This document shows, piece by piece, positions 1 through 10,892 of a stretch of 64,000 bases of DNA (positions within the stretch are counted from its first letter, which is position 1; each line of letters opens with the position of its first letter). The notes beneath the pieces are model-generated. The model was not told the origin of the DNA and did not search any database. It was given only the letters and a program-made list of their open reading frames with translations. The DNA lies in assembly GCA_041918675.1 (NCBI GenBank), contig JAYRVF010000013.1, positions 62,001-126,000 on the forward strand, written 5' to 3'. The DNA comes from SCUB01 sp041918675. Lineage in GTDB: Bacteria; Pseudomonadota; Alphaproteobacteria; Rhizobiales; Xanthobacteraceae. The translations under genes and the position numbers were made by a program.

Positions 1-2
1 TG

Positions 3-467
3 CGCGCGCGCTTCGGCACCAATCCGCGCATCGAGATCGTCGCGCCCGACGCGCTTGCCGCGCGTCCGGATGCGTCGGTCGACCTCGTCGTCATGATTTC
101 GGTCGCCCAATACATGACCGCGGCGGAACTCGACGCCGCTTTCGCCCGGATCCGCCGCCTGCTCGCGCCCGGCGGACGCTTCGTCCTCGGCGACATCATT
201 CCGCCGACGACCGGCGCGTTGTCGGATGTGTGGGCGCTGCTGCGCTTCGGCGCGGGACATGGATTCTTTTTCGCCGCGCTCGGCGGCGTCATCCGCTCCG
301 CGCTTTCCGACTACCGGCGGCTGCGCTCTAGCCTCGGGCTTGCCCGCTATGACGAGGCGGACATGCTCGGCCGGCTCGGCGCGGCGGGATTTGTCGCGGA
401 ACGGGCGGCCACCAATATCGGTCACAACCAAACGCGGATGACGTTCCTCGCCAGGCCCCGAGCGTAA
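3..467 (+). CDS. SAM-dependent methyltransferase, C-terminal part (5' end outside window)
   Basis: The reading frame is open from the first bases of the window, so the start lies upstream. The visible part runs from a strand reading PRIEIVAPDA through SVDLVVMISVAQYM to a helix and the segment RRLLAPGGRFVLGDIIPP. This order, an acidic loop followed by a hydrophobic strand and then LxPGGRFVLxD, is typical of the second half of class I (Rossmann-like) SAM methyltransferases. The substrate cannot be told; the C-terminal 80 residues show no further recognisable motif. The gene ends with TAA and is followed by about 90 bases before a tRNA-like gene. The family call is fairly secure, the function unknown. 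Confidence 0.75.
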   Translation, partial: RARFGTNPRIEIVAPDALAARPDASVDLVVMISVAQYMTAAELDAAFARIRRLLAPGGRFVLGDIIPPTTGALSDVWALLRFGAGHGFFFAALGGVIRSALSDYRRLRSSLGLARYDEADMLGRLGAAGFVAERAATNIGHNQTRMTFLARPRA

Positions 468-560
468 TGCGCGAGTGATTGTCATCCCGCGTTTACGCTA
501 AATCGTCTGCCCGCCTCGACATTAACGACTTGCTGGCCCCGGCTGGGCTAGAACACGAAC

Positions 561-636
561 GGCCCGGTGGCGGAAGTGATGACGCAAGAGCCCTGCACGG
601 TTCTCCATCCTGGTTCAAATCCAGGCCGGGCCTCCA
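561..636 (+). tRNA. tRNA-Cys-like gene with an unusual anticodon arm
   Basis: A 76-base cloverleaf with encoded CCA can be drawn. The acceptor stem is GGCCCGG (561-567) with CCGGGCC (626-632), the discriminator is T633 and CCA is at 634-636. The T arm is CCTGG-TTCAAAT-CCAGG (609-625). The D arm lies at about 570-585. The anticodon arm is odd: AGAGCC (587-592) pairs with GGTTCT (599-604), leaving a 6-base loop CTGCAC, or an 8-base loop if only five pairs form. T594 followed by GCA (595-597) fits U33 plus a Cys anticodon, and U73 is the usual bacterial Cys discriminator, but base 37 would be C. The D and T arms also recall tRNA-Leu. It may be a functional variant, a suppressor-like tRNA or a decaying copy. 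Confidence 0.55.
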
Positions 637-1067
637 ATTTGAGCCTCCGACCGATTCCCACTCGTCATTGAGACGCTCAACCCGGTCTCGTCACGCAAAT
701 CGCGCTCGTCAGGGCACCGTACCATCCTTGTCGGGATCGCCGGGACAAGCCCGGCGATGACGGGCAGGCAAGTTCGAAGCGATCGGATTCGGCCAAAAGT
801 CCCGATCAACGCCCGCCCCTCCGGCCGCCTTCGCAGGCTCCATCTTGCCGGTCATGCGCCCCGCCCCCACGCGATACCCACCAAAAGCGCCGGATCGGCG
901 TGATTTCGCGGTGGAACGGAGCCCGAACCTGGTTCAAAGCCCTTTCCCGGCAAGGGATTATGGTCTAAACACGCCCCGCGCGCGAGGCTTCAACCTGGCG
1001 CCGGGTCGCAGGGGACGCGCGGGAAGCGCGTTCTTTTTTTGTGCCATCGTCCCTTGAGCAGGTCCGA
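637..1067. other. Intergenic region before carB
   Basis: There is no convincing gene here. The stretch holds one GC-rich hairpin (736-758) and the carB leader. A GTG at 1041 would extend carB by nine codons, but nothing in the extension resembles the CarB family. Confidence 0.5.
736..758. repeat. Intergenic palindromic hairpin (ATCGCCGGG-ACAAG-CCCGGCGAT)
   Basis: There is a perfect 9-bp inverted repeat around a 5-base loop, ACAAG. The phrase 'CCGGGACAAGCCCGG' followed by GATGACGG is, from memory, a common dispersed intergenic palindrome in Rhizobiales genomes. Only one copy is seen in this window, and there is no T-run, so a repeat is more likely than a terminator. Confidence 0.5.
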
Positions 1068-4397
<3,330 letters not shown>

Positions 4398-4798
4398 CCG
4401 GGCGGTGGCGGGGAGCGTCTAATTGGCAAGGAGCCCGACGCGGCCGGCGACGGCTGGCCCGTGGGGTTTGTTTTTCGTATTCGCCCGGCTTGCGGGCGCG
4501 ACCGGTCATATGTCAGCCTTGGGGCGTGGGGCTCGTGGCGATCGGGATCGAGATTCGCGCCGGCCCGGAAACAAGCGGTCATCCGAGGTCCGGCGAGTTT
4601 GTCGGGCCATGCGACCGCGCCGACAGAGAATGAAGTCAAGCCGGAACATGAAGCGCGATCTTGTGAAATCCGATCCCGTTCGTGAACGCGCGTTTGATCG
4701 CGGACGCGGACTGGACTTGAAATCGTAACCGCCGGAGGGCGCGACAGCGGGTGGAATGAACCGGAGAGTCATCCACTCGTGTGCAGGGGACGACACGC
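4398..4798. other. Intergenic region between carB and greA
   Basis: This is about 400 bases without a convincing gene. A weak hairpin near 4440-4462 (GGCCGG with CTGGCC) followed some 10 bases later by a T-rich run could end carB transcription. The short open frames here have no start context or recognisable product. Confidence 0.4.
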
Positions 4799-5272
4799 AT
4801 GGAAAAGATTCCGATGACCGAAGCGGGCTACCTCGCCCTCGAGGGCGAGCTCAAGCACCGCCAGCAGGTCGACCGGCCGCGCATCATTCAGCAGATCACC
4901 GACGCGCGCTCGCATGGCGACTTGTCGGAGAACGCGGAGTACCATGCCGCCAAGGAACAGCAGTCGCACAATGAGGGTCGCATCGCCGAGCTCGAGGACA
5001 AGCTCGCGCGCGCCGACGTGATCGACGTTTCCAAGCTTTCCGGCGACACCATCAAATTCGGGGCGACGGTCACCCTGATCGACGAGGACACCGACAAGAA
5101 GGCCGTCTGGCAAATCGTCGGCGAGCCGGAGGCCGACGCCAAGAAGGGCCGCATCTCGATCACCTCGCCGCTCGCGCGCGCGCTGATCGGCAAGAAGAAG
5201 GGCGCGTCGGTGGAAGTGGTGACCCCGGGCGGCGCCAAGGCCTATGAGGTCACCAAGATCGAGTGGCGCTGA
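4799..5272 (+). CDS. greA: Transcription elongation factor GreA
   Basis: GreA rescues backtracked RNA polymerase by stimulating cleavage of the extruded transcript 3' end. From ATG 4799 the product has 157 residues, the usual GreA length. It begins MEKIPMTEAGYLALEGELKH. The N-terminal coiled coil (about residues 10-75) contains LSENAEYHAAKEQQ, the conserved tip region with acidic residues. The C-terminal FKBP-like domain starts near residue 80 and ends YEVTKIEW. An in-frame GTG at 4781 would add six residues that are not family-like. The gene stands alone between carB and a DoxX gene. A GC-rich hairpin just past the stop has no T-run. Confidence 0.97.
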   Translation: MEKIPMTEAGYLALEGELKHRQQVDRPRIIQQITDARSHGDLSENAEYHAAKEQQSHNEGRIAELEDKLARADVIDVSKLSGDTIKFGATVTLIDEDTDKKAVWQIVGEPEADAKKGRISITSPLARALIGKKKGASVEVVTPGGAKAYEVTKIEWR

Positions 5273-5455
5273 GGCGGTCCTCTCCGGGCGCGAGAATGTG
5301 CCCGCGCCCGTGTCCCGCGTTTATTCCAATACCGCGGCGAAAAATTGCTTCCGCCTTTCACGGGGTTTTGAGCGCGCGGACGTCGTTTGTCCCCTATGAC
5401 GCTTCCCTACCGCTTTCACGCACATGAGTGCGCGGGCGTGTCTGGGAGCATCTCC

Positions 5456-5863
5456 ATGATGAATACCGATTCACTTTCGGCTTGGGCGCCGCGCGTCCTT
5501 GGCATATTGCGGATCATGTCCGCGCTGCTGCTGCTTCAGCACGGCACCGCCAAGATACTTTCGTTTCCGACAGTGCCGATGTTCGCCAATCTTCAGATCG
5601 GCTCGCTCCTCGGCGTCGCCGGCCTGATCGAGCTCATCGGCGGCGTGCTGCTCGCCATCGGCCTTTTCACGCGCCCCGTGGCGTTCATCCTGTCGGGCTT
5701 CACGGCGGTCGCCTATTTCATGGCCCATGCCGGCAAGAGCTTCTTTCCGATTCTCAATGGCGGCGAGCTCGCCGCGCTTTACTGCTTCGTGTTTTTCTAT
5801 TTCGTGTTCGCCGGCGGCGGCGCCTGGAGCCTCGACGCGTCGATGAAGGGCAAGACCGCCTAG
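5456..5863 (+). CDS. DoxX family membrane protein
   Basis: This is a small integral membrane protein of about 135 residues with four hydrophobic segments. The first contains LLLLQHGTAKI and the second GVAGLIELIGGVLLAIGLF. The order QHGxxK, then GxxELxGGxLLxxG, then TRPVAF is the signature of the DoxX/DoxD family (quinone-linked or redox-associated membrane proteins of mostly unknown substrate). Start: two adjacent ATGs at 5456 and 5459 follow a GGGAG-like site about 7 bases upstream; the longer in-frame start lacks this. It appears to be a single-gene unit, with a palindromic repeat immediately downstream. The family call is secure, the function is not. Confidence 0.85.
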   Translation: MMNTDSLSAWAPRVLGILRIMSALLLLQHGTAKILSFPTVPMFANLQIGSLLGVAGLIELIGGVLLAIGLFTRPVAFILSGFTAVAYFMAHAGKSFFPILNGGELAALYCFVFFYFVFAGGGAWSLDASMKGKTA

Positions 5864-5959
5864 GTTGATCATGCCGGCTCGGGAAATCTTGTCTTGGCGC
5901 GCCTTCCGATCGCATGGAATCATGCGATCGACGGGAAATCGCGCCAAACCAAATTGCTG

Positions 5960-6007
5960 GAGCAAGTCCGCGTCGAAAAAGTCCGTCAACTTTTTCGGGA
6001 CTTGCTC
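5960..6007. repeat. Nested palindromic repeat (GAGCAAGTCC...GGACTTGCTC)
   Basis: Ten-base inverted ends (5960-5969 and 5998-6007) enclose a second inverted pair, CGAAAAAGT (5974-5982) with ACTTTTTCG (5989-5997). The same two-tier architecture is present at 22740-22794. Just upstream lies another perfect hairpin (CGATCGCAT with ATGCGATCG, about 5908-5931). These look like REP-type dispersed intergenic elements between the convergent DoxX and TauE genes, and the element may also act as a bidirectional terminator. Confidence 0.7.
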
Positions 6008-6762
6008 TAGCGCAGGAAGAAGATCACCGTCAGGACCGCGCCGACGCTGACGACGACGGCGCGGATTATCTTTTCCGGCACGCGGCGGGCGACGCCGACC
6101 CCGAGATAGCCGCCGATAATCGACGCCACCATCGTGACGATGGCTTGCGGCCAATGCACCAGCCCGCCGGCGATGAGGAGAATGATCGCGGCGCCCTGGG
6201 CGAAGAACGACACCATGTTCTTGATGGTGTTGGCCTTGTGAAAATTGCCGCCCTCGATGATCGCCATCGCCGCGAGCATCATGATGCCCATGCCGGCGCC
6301 GAAGAACCCGCCATAGACGGACACGATCGCCATCAGCGCGTAGGCCGCCGCGCGCGCCGGCGCGCTGTTGCTCTCGATCGCCGGCGCGATCGCCTGACGC
6401 AGCCGACCGGAAGCCGCGAACAGAAGCGTGGCGACCAGGAGCAGCCACGGCACCAGCGGCCGAAAGCCGACATCGCCGAGATTGACCAGCAGCACCGCGC
6501 CGAAAATGCCGCCGATCGCGCCGATGACGGAGAAGGGAATGATCTCGCGCAGATAGAGGCGGAATTCGTGCCGATAGGCGGCCACCGACGCGATGTTGGC
6601 CGGCGTCAGCGCGACGGCGCTGGTGGCGTTGGCGTCGAGCGTGGCGAGCCCTCCGGCGACCAGCGCGGAAAAGGTGAAGAAGGTGCCGCCGCCGGCGACC
6701 GCGTTGACGACGCCCGCGGCAAATCCGGCGACCGCCAGCAAGAAGAATTCCGCGATTGTCAC
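6007..6762 (-). CDS. TauE/SafE family sulfite/anion exporter-like permease
   Basis: This polytopic membrane protein has about 251 residues. It opens with an amphipathic/hydrophobic segment TIAEFFLLAVAGFAAGVVNA followed by VAGGGTFFTFSALVAGG. That glycine-rich turn after the first helix (GxxAGxxNAxAGGG) is the hallmark of the TauE/SafE (DUF81) family, and a second, similar element, GGFFGAGMGIMML, starts the C-terminal half. Members export sulfite, sulfoacetate or other organic anions; the substrate here is unknown. Start: GTG 6762 was chosen because the only ATG further up overlaps the Lrp gene and encodes non-hydrophobic sequence. The stop codon abuts the palindromic repeat. It lies downstream of the Lrp gene on the same strand and may be cotranscribed with it. 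Confidence 0.82.
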   Translation of the reverse strand: MTIAEFFLLAVAGFAAGVVNAVAGGGTFFTFSALVAGGLATLDANATSAVALTPANIASVAAYRHEFRLYLREIIPFSVIGAIGGIFGAVLLVNLGDVGFRPLVPWLLLVATLLFAASGRLRQAIAPAIESNSAPARAAAYALMAIVSVYGGFFGAGMGIMMLAAMAIIEGGNFHKANTIKNMVSFFAQGAAIILLIAGGLVHWPQAIVTMVASIIGGYLGVGVARRVPEKIIRAVVVSVGAVLTVIFFLR

Positions 6763-6814
6763 GAGCAGGGATTCCGATGGCGGGCCGGCGGCCGGGGCCG
6801 GCGAGTGAGGAATG

Positions 6815-7297
6815 TCATTTCCGCTGGATCCGGGCTTCCAGCGGCACCGCCGGCTCGTTTTTCGAATTGTGCAGGACGAGCGAGGTGCGGACGTTACGCA
6901 CATGGGGAGCGGCCGTCAGCCGCGCGACGAATTCCTGGAACGTCGTCATGTCGGGGGCGACGCATTTGAGGATGAAGTCGGTTTCTCCCGACAGCATCCA
7001 GCACTCCCGCACCCACGGCTCCTCGCGCACGAAGGCCTCGAAGTCCCTCAGGTCGGAATCGGCCTGGCTGGAGAGATGGACCGAGGCGAACACCGTCACG
7101 TCGAAACCGAGGCGGCCGCCGTCGAGCTGGCCGCGATAGCCGGTGACGTAGCCCGCCTCCTCCAGCGCGCGCACCCGGCGCAGGCATGGCGGCGGCGAAA
7201 TCCCGACCCGCCGGGCCAGGTCCACATTCGTGATTCGGCCGTTCGCCTGAAGCTCGGCCAGGATCTTCAAATCGGTCTGGTCAATTTCGTGCCGCAC
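6815..7297 (-). CDS. Lrp/AsnC family transcriptional regulator
   Basis: The protein has 160 residues. An N-terminal winged helix-turn-helix reads LDLKILAELQANGRI-like sequence followed by TNVDLARRVGISPPPCLRRV (residues about 8-50). A RAM (amino-acid-sensing) domain follows, with LSGETDFILKCVAPD in the usual position. Lrp/AsnC proteins form octamers and respond to amino acids. It is divergent from trxB across about 310 bases and is followed on its own strand by the TauE-type permease, which could be a target. The Lrp-trxB-LysR arrangement is one I recall as common in Rhizobiales. Confidence 0.92.
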   Translation of the reverse strand: MRHEIDQTDLKILAELQANGRITNVDLARRVGISPPPCLRRVRALEEAGYVTGYRGQLDGGRLGFDVTVFASVHLSSQADSDLRDFEAFVREEPWVRECWMLSGETDFILKCVAPDMTTFQEFVARLTAAPHVRNVRTSLVLHNSKNEPAVPLEARIQRK

Positions 7298-7607
7298 AGT
7301 CGATTCCGCCCTTCGCGCCCGGCACTCATAGCCGACTCCCCGGAATTGCGAAATATTGTTGCGCGAAAGATCGGAAAAATCTGCTTTCGATGTCCGGATG
7401 AATTGCGGCTGGGTTGCATATCTTGCATAGCTCGGCTCAATGCCTAGATTAAAGGAGACGCGCGCCGCGTCGTACAGCCTCGAGCCTCCACGTTGGATCC
7501 GCGATCCCCGTCGTACCTAACCGATTGACCGGACCCCGTTCGCGGCGTCCCGGCCCGTTCGAACGGCCGGGCCCATGCGGGCGGCGGCCGTATGAGGAAT
7601 ACCCGCA

Positions 7608-8570
7608 ATGGCCACCATTTCCGGCAAAGTGATCATCATCGGCTCGGGCCCGGCCGGCTATACCGCCGCGATTTACGCGGCACGGGCGATGCTCGAACCG
7701 ATCCTCATCCAGGGCATGCAGGCGGGCGGTCAGCTCACCACGACCACCGATGTGGAGAACTATCCCGGTTTCGCCGAAGCGATCCAGGGACCCTGGCTGA
7801 TGGAGCAGATGGAGAAGCAGGCGACCCATGTCGGGGCGCGGATCGTGACCGATCACGTGGCCAAGGCCGAACTGGGCGGCCGGCCATTTCGCCTGACCTG
7901 CGAGTCGGGAGATGTCTATCTCGCCGACGCGCTGATCCTGGCGACCGGCGCGCAGGCGCGCTGGCTCGGCATTCCCTCGGAGACGACCTTCCGCGGCTAT
8001 GGCGTGTCGGCTTGCGCCACCTGCGACGGGTTCTTCTATCGCGGCAAGAACGTCGTCGTCGTCGGCGGCGGCAACAGCGCGGTCGAGGAGGCGCTGTTCC
8101 TGACCAATTTCGCCAACACCGTCACCGTCATCCACCGCCGCGACGAATTCCGCGCCGAACGCATCATGCAGGATCGCCTGTTCAAGAATCCGAAGATCAA
8201 GGTGATCTGGGACACGACGGTAGAGGAGATTCGCGGCACCGCCGAGCCGGTCAAGGTCACCCATGTCCGTCTCAAGAACGTCAAGACCGGCGCGGCGAGC
8301 GAGCTCGCGGCCGACGGCGTGTTCGTCGCGATCGGACACGCGCCGGCGACCGAACTCGTCAAGGGACAGCTTACGCTGAAACCCTCCGGCTATGTCGCGG
8401 TCGCCTCGCATTCGACCGCGACCTCCGTCCCCGGCGTGTTCGCCGCCGGCGACGTCGCCGACGAGACCTATCGCCAGGCGGTCACCGCCGCCGGCATGGG
8501 ATGCATGGCGGCGCTGGAAGCGGAGCGTTTCCTGGCGCATTCGGCCCGCGATCAGGTGGCGGCGGAGTAA
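7608..8570 (+). CDS. trxB: Thioredoxin-disulfide reductase
   Basis: TrxB reduces thioredoxin with NADPH through FAD and a redox-active disulfide. The 320-residue protein has the FAD-binding IIGSGPAGYTAAIYAARA near the N terminus, the active-site ACATCDGFFY (CxxC) near residue 138, the NADPH-binding GGGNSAVEEALFL after it, and the second FAD motif GVFAAGDVADETYRQAVTAAG near the C terminus. Length and motif order are normal. The LysR gene begins two bases after its stop, so the two are probably one transcript. Confidence 0.97.
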   Translation: MATISGKVIIIGSGPAGYTAAIYAARAMLEPILIQGMQAGGQLTTTTDVENYPGFAEAIQGPWLMEQMEKQATHVGARIVTDHVAKAELGGRPFRLTCESGDVYLADALILATGAQARWLGIPSETTFRGYGVSACATCDGFFYRGKNVVVVGGGNSAVEEALFLTNFANTVTVIHRRDEFRAERIMQDRLFKNPKIKVIWDTTVEEIRGTAEPVKVTHVRLKNVKTGAASELAADGVFVAIGHAPATELVKGQLTLKPSGYVAVASHSTATSVPGVFAAGDVADETYRQAVTAAGMGCMAALEAERFLAHSARDQVAAE

Positions 8571-8572
8571 TC

Positions 8573-9499
8573 ATGCCACAGCGCAGCAACCGGCTTTTCA
8601 AAATGGATTGGGACAAACTCAAAGTCTTTCACGCCGCGGCCGAGGCCGGGAGCTTCACCCATGCCGGCGAGCAGCTCGGACTGTCGCAATCGGCGGTCTC
8701 GCGCCAGGTCAGCGCGCTGGAACAGGAGCTCTCCGTCTCGCTGTTCCATCGCCATGCCCGCGGCCTGATCCTGACCGAACAGGGCGAGCTGCTGTTCCGC
8801 ACCGCCCACGATGTCTTCATGCAGTTGCAGGCCGCGCGCGCGAAACTTTCCGACAGCCGGGAACTGCCGAGCGGCGACCTCAAGGTCACGACCTCGCCCG
8901 GCCTCGGCATCAACTGGCTGACGCCGCGGCTCGGCGAATTCATCACGCTCTATCCCGAGATCCGTATCACGCTGATCGTCACAGACCACGAGCTCGACCT
9001 GTCGATGCGCGAGGCCGACGTCGCCATCCGCATCCGCAAGCCGACGCAGCCCGACCTCATCCAGCGCAAGCTGTTCTCGATCAAGTTCCATGCCTGGTGC
9101 GCGCCGGACTACATCAAGCGGTTCGGCACGCCGCGCACCTTCGAGGACCTCGACAATCACCGGCTCGTGGTGCTCGGCGACAACACCTACGTCGCCGGGC
9201 AAATGGTCTATCGCAACTGGTTGATCGAGGCCGGGCGCGACGGCAAGGGCCCGCGCGAGGCGTTCTTCAAGGTCAACAATATTTTCGGCCTACTGCGCGC
9301 CTGCCAGCAGGGGATCGGCGTCGCCTCGCTCCCCGATTATCTGGTCGAGGAGAGCCACGGGCTGGTCCAGCTCTTCAGCGAGGATCATTCGATCGAGCTC
9401 GACGCCTATTTCGTCTATCCCGAGGAGCTCAAGTCGGTGGCGCGCGTGCAGGCGTTCCGCGACTTCATCGTCGGCAAGGCGCAGCGCTGGCCGAGCTGA
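8573..9499 (+). CDS. lsrB: LysR-type regulator of the LsrB/VtlR type
   Basis: The 308-residue LysR protein contains the helix-turn-helix MDWDKLKVFHAAAEAGSFTH followed by LSQSAVSRQVSALEQEL, then FHRHARGLILTEQGELLF and a substrate-binding domain ending YPEELKSVARVQAFRDFIV. These sequences and the position directly after trxB match, from memory, LsrB of Sinorhizobium and VtlR of Brucella, regulators of oxidative stress, surface polysaccharide and the AbcR small RNAs. ATG 8573 lies 2 bases after trxB; a second in-frame ATG (MDWDKL) ten residues later is possible. Its last 166 bases recur 650 bases downstream. A probable small RNA follows at 10525-10664. Confidence 0.88.
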   Translation: MPQRSNRLFKMDWDKLKVFHAAAEAGSFTHAGEQLGLSQSAVSRQVSALEQELSVSLFHRHARGLILTEQGELLFRTAHDVFMQLQAARAKLSDSRELPSGDLKVTTSPGLGINWLTPRLGEFITLYPEIRITLIVTDHELDLSMREADVAIRIRKPTQPDLIQRKLFSIKFHAWCAPDYIKRFGTPRTFEDLDNHRLVVLGDNTYVAGQMVYRNWLIEAGRDGKGPREAFFKVNNIFGLLRACQQGIGVASLPDYLVEESHGLVQLFSEDHSIELDAYFVYPEELKSVARVQAFRDFIVGKAQRWPS

Positions 9500-9509
9500 G
9501 CGGCGCGGC
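9344..9509 (+). repeat. First copy of a 166-base direct repeat (3' end of lsrB)
   Basis: This stretch, the last 156 bases of the lsrB-like gene plus 10 bases past the stop, recurs at 9994-10159 with five differences (about 97% identity). All five fall in third codon positions and are synonymous. Confidence 0.93.
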
Positions 9510-9993
9510 GGCGGGGTTTCGCGGGGGCGGCTGCGCGAGTTGGCACAACGCGCCCGGGAAACGCCGGTGCCACCGCCGAGGTGGCGCGCGGCAATATTGC
9601 TTTGACCGCGATGGACCTCGAGCGCATCCAGGAAATCGTCCGCGCGCCGGACGGGATCACGCAGTTGCGGGCGCAAAGCCCGCGCGGACAGGAACTGGTG
9701 CGCTACGCGGAGGGGAAAGGTGGAGGCGTCCTGGGACCCGATGCCGCCATCGGCGCCGATGGCTCCCCGGATCATTCGTCCGCGACGGCAGGACGCGCTC
9801 CACCGCCTAAAATAAGGGTGCAAGGCAAAAAAGGCCAGGAGCGGCCTTATCGCGCCAGATTTGGGCGATCCGAAACCCGTTTTGGGGGAATGGCGGATCG
9901 GTTGCTAAAGGAGGCGAGGCCGCGCGCGAGGGGCGTACTGCGGGCGTCATCCACCTTATGAAATCGTCTCGCTGCGACTCCCGCGCGGCGCAA
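9510..9993. other. Segment between the two lsrB tails
   Basis: This 484-base stretch separates the genuine end of lsrB from a duplicate of it. An open frame at 9581-9961 encodes 126 residues I do not recognise, with no good ribosome site. A 24-base sequence (9739-9762) recurs inverted at 55541-55564. A small hairpin AAGGCC-AGGAGC-GGCCTT lies near 9833-9850. The stretch may be an insertion or the scar of a recombination event. Confidence 0.5.
9739..9762. repeat. Dispersed 24-base repeat with a 16-base palindromic core, copy 1
   Basis: The core CCATCGGCGCCGATGG (9747-9762) is a perfect palindrome. The full 24 bases match 55541-55564 exactly in inverted orientation, and the similarity continues into a short TCCCC tract. 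Confidence 0.8.
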
Positions 9994-10159
9994 GTCGAGG
10001 AAAGCCACGGGCTGGTCCAGCTTTTCAGCGAGGATCATTCGATCGAGCTCGACGCCTATTTCGTCTATCCCGAGGAGCTCAAGTCGGTGGCGCGCGTGCA
10101 GGCCTTCCGCGACTTCATCGTCGGCAAGGCCCAGCGCTGGCCAAGCTGAGCGGCGCGGC
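9994..10159 (+). pseudogene. Remnant of a second lsrB-like gene (3' end only)
   Basis: Only the last 51 codons and 10 bases after the stop are present, in the same orientation as lsrB. The encoded tail from VEESHGLVQLFSEDHSIELD to QRWPS is identical at protein level to the intact gene; the five base differences are all synonymous (for example GAG/GAA, CTC/CTT, GCG/GCC). The upstream boundary is abrupt. An ATG at 9958 would prepend 12 unrelated residues, so a functional product is unlikely. The pattern suggests the copy came from a diverged allele under coding selection rather than from a recent tandem duplication. Confidence 0.85.
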
Positions 10160-10524
10160 CCGTCGAGCGCGCTCACCCGGCGCTTCCGTCCCGACGAGCC
10201 TCGCCGCCCGGTGGCGGGGATTTCAGGGAGAACGGCCTGGTTGCGGCGCGAAGGACGGCGGCCGCCATCGCCTGGGTCTCCCCGAAAAGTTCAATCCCCC
10301 GTCCCGCGCCGGACATGTGCTCGGTGCCGAATACCTGAACAAAAGATGCCGACGGTCGGACAGCAAGTCGAAAAACAAAGCTGATTCAGTTCGTTAGAGA
10401 AATCCAGCCGACCGAAGATCGCCGGAGCGCGAAAGGTTCCCGTCCCGCCCAATCCACAGGATTCGACGCAGAGCTGATATGCCCAAAAATTCGATTGCGA
10501 CTTAGAAGCATTTGTTGCATAGAA
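10160..10524. other. Noncoding region upstream of the sRNA candidate
   Basis: I see no supported gene. Base composition becomes visibly less GC-rich from about 10320 than in the neighbouring genes. A minus-strand open frame (10291-10551) has unusual amino-acid composition and no start context, and it overlaps the sRNA candidate. The region probably carries the sRNA promoter and regulator sites. Confidence 0.45.
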
Positions 10525-10664
10525 ATCTCGACCGAACACGTACTCCGGCAATCCCCCCCTCCTGCTGGCGATCGAGGTTCGGCAATATTCCGGAATGCGA
10601 TTGGATCGTTCTGCAGAATTATCCAGTCAAATCGGCCGGGCCGTCGGGCCCGGCTTTTTCTTTT
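10525..10664 (+). ncRNA. Probable trans-acting small RNA with anti-Shine-Dalgarno loop (AbcR-like)
   Basis: Three stem-loops can be drawn. In the first, CCGAAC (10532-10537) pairs with GTTCGG (10577-10582), and inside it CCGGCA (10545-10550) pairs with TGCTGG (10563-10568), presenting the 12-base loop ATCCCCCCCTCC. That loop is complementary to ribosome-binding sites. The second contains GGAT/ATCC near 10603-10624. The third is a strong Rho-independent terminator (10635-10664). From general knowledge, AbcR-type riboregulators of Rhizobiales have three hairpins with exposed CU-rich anti-SD loops and are linked to VtlR/LsrB. The gene lies downstream of the lsrB-like gene. The 5' end is an estimate; no promoter was fixed. 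Confidence 0.65.
10635..10664 (+). terminator. Rho-independent terminator of the sRNA candidate
   Basis: GCCGGGCC (10635-10642) pairs with GGCCCGGC (10647-10654) around a 4-base loop, followed directly by TTTTTCTTTT. No protein gene ends just upstream on this strand, so it most likely ends a noncoding transcript. Confidence 0.85.
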
Positions 10665-10892
10665 GTGGGGCCGCCCGCTTTCGAAGCCCCGACGCCGCCG
10701 GCCCGGCTATTTCTAGCCGCTTCAATTCCGCCCCCCTTCATTTCCGGCATACACGCCCCTCCCCGGCGATTTTCCTCCAAGACCATCTCCCGCGACGCGA
10801 CAAAACTTCCGCGCGGCCTCGCCGCCCGCCGTGGTATGGCGATCCGCGACGGCCGACCGGCGCCGTGGCGAAAGGGCAAGCGGAGGTCATTC

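Noticed and set aside
9581..9961. Plus-strand open frame of 126 codons between the lsrB tails
   Set aside because: Contains the dispersed palindrome and has no recognisable protein features or start context; noted as part of the intervening segment only.
10291..10551. Minus-strand open frame of 86 codons
   Set aside because: No ribosome site and no homology pattern; it overlaps the sRNA candidate in a less GC-rich region where chance frames are less expected but still possible.
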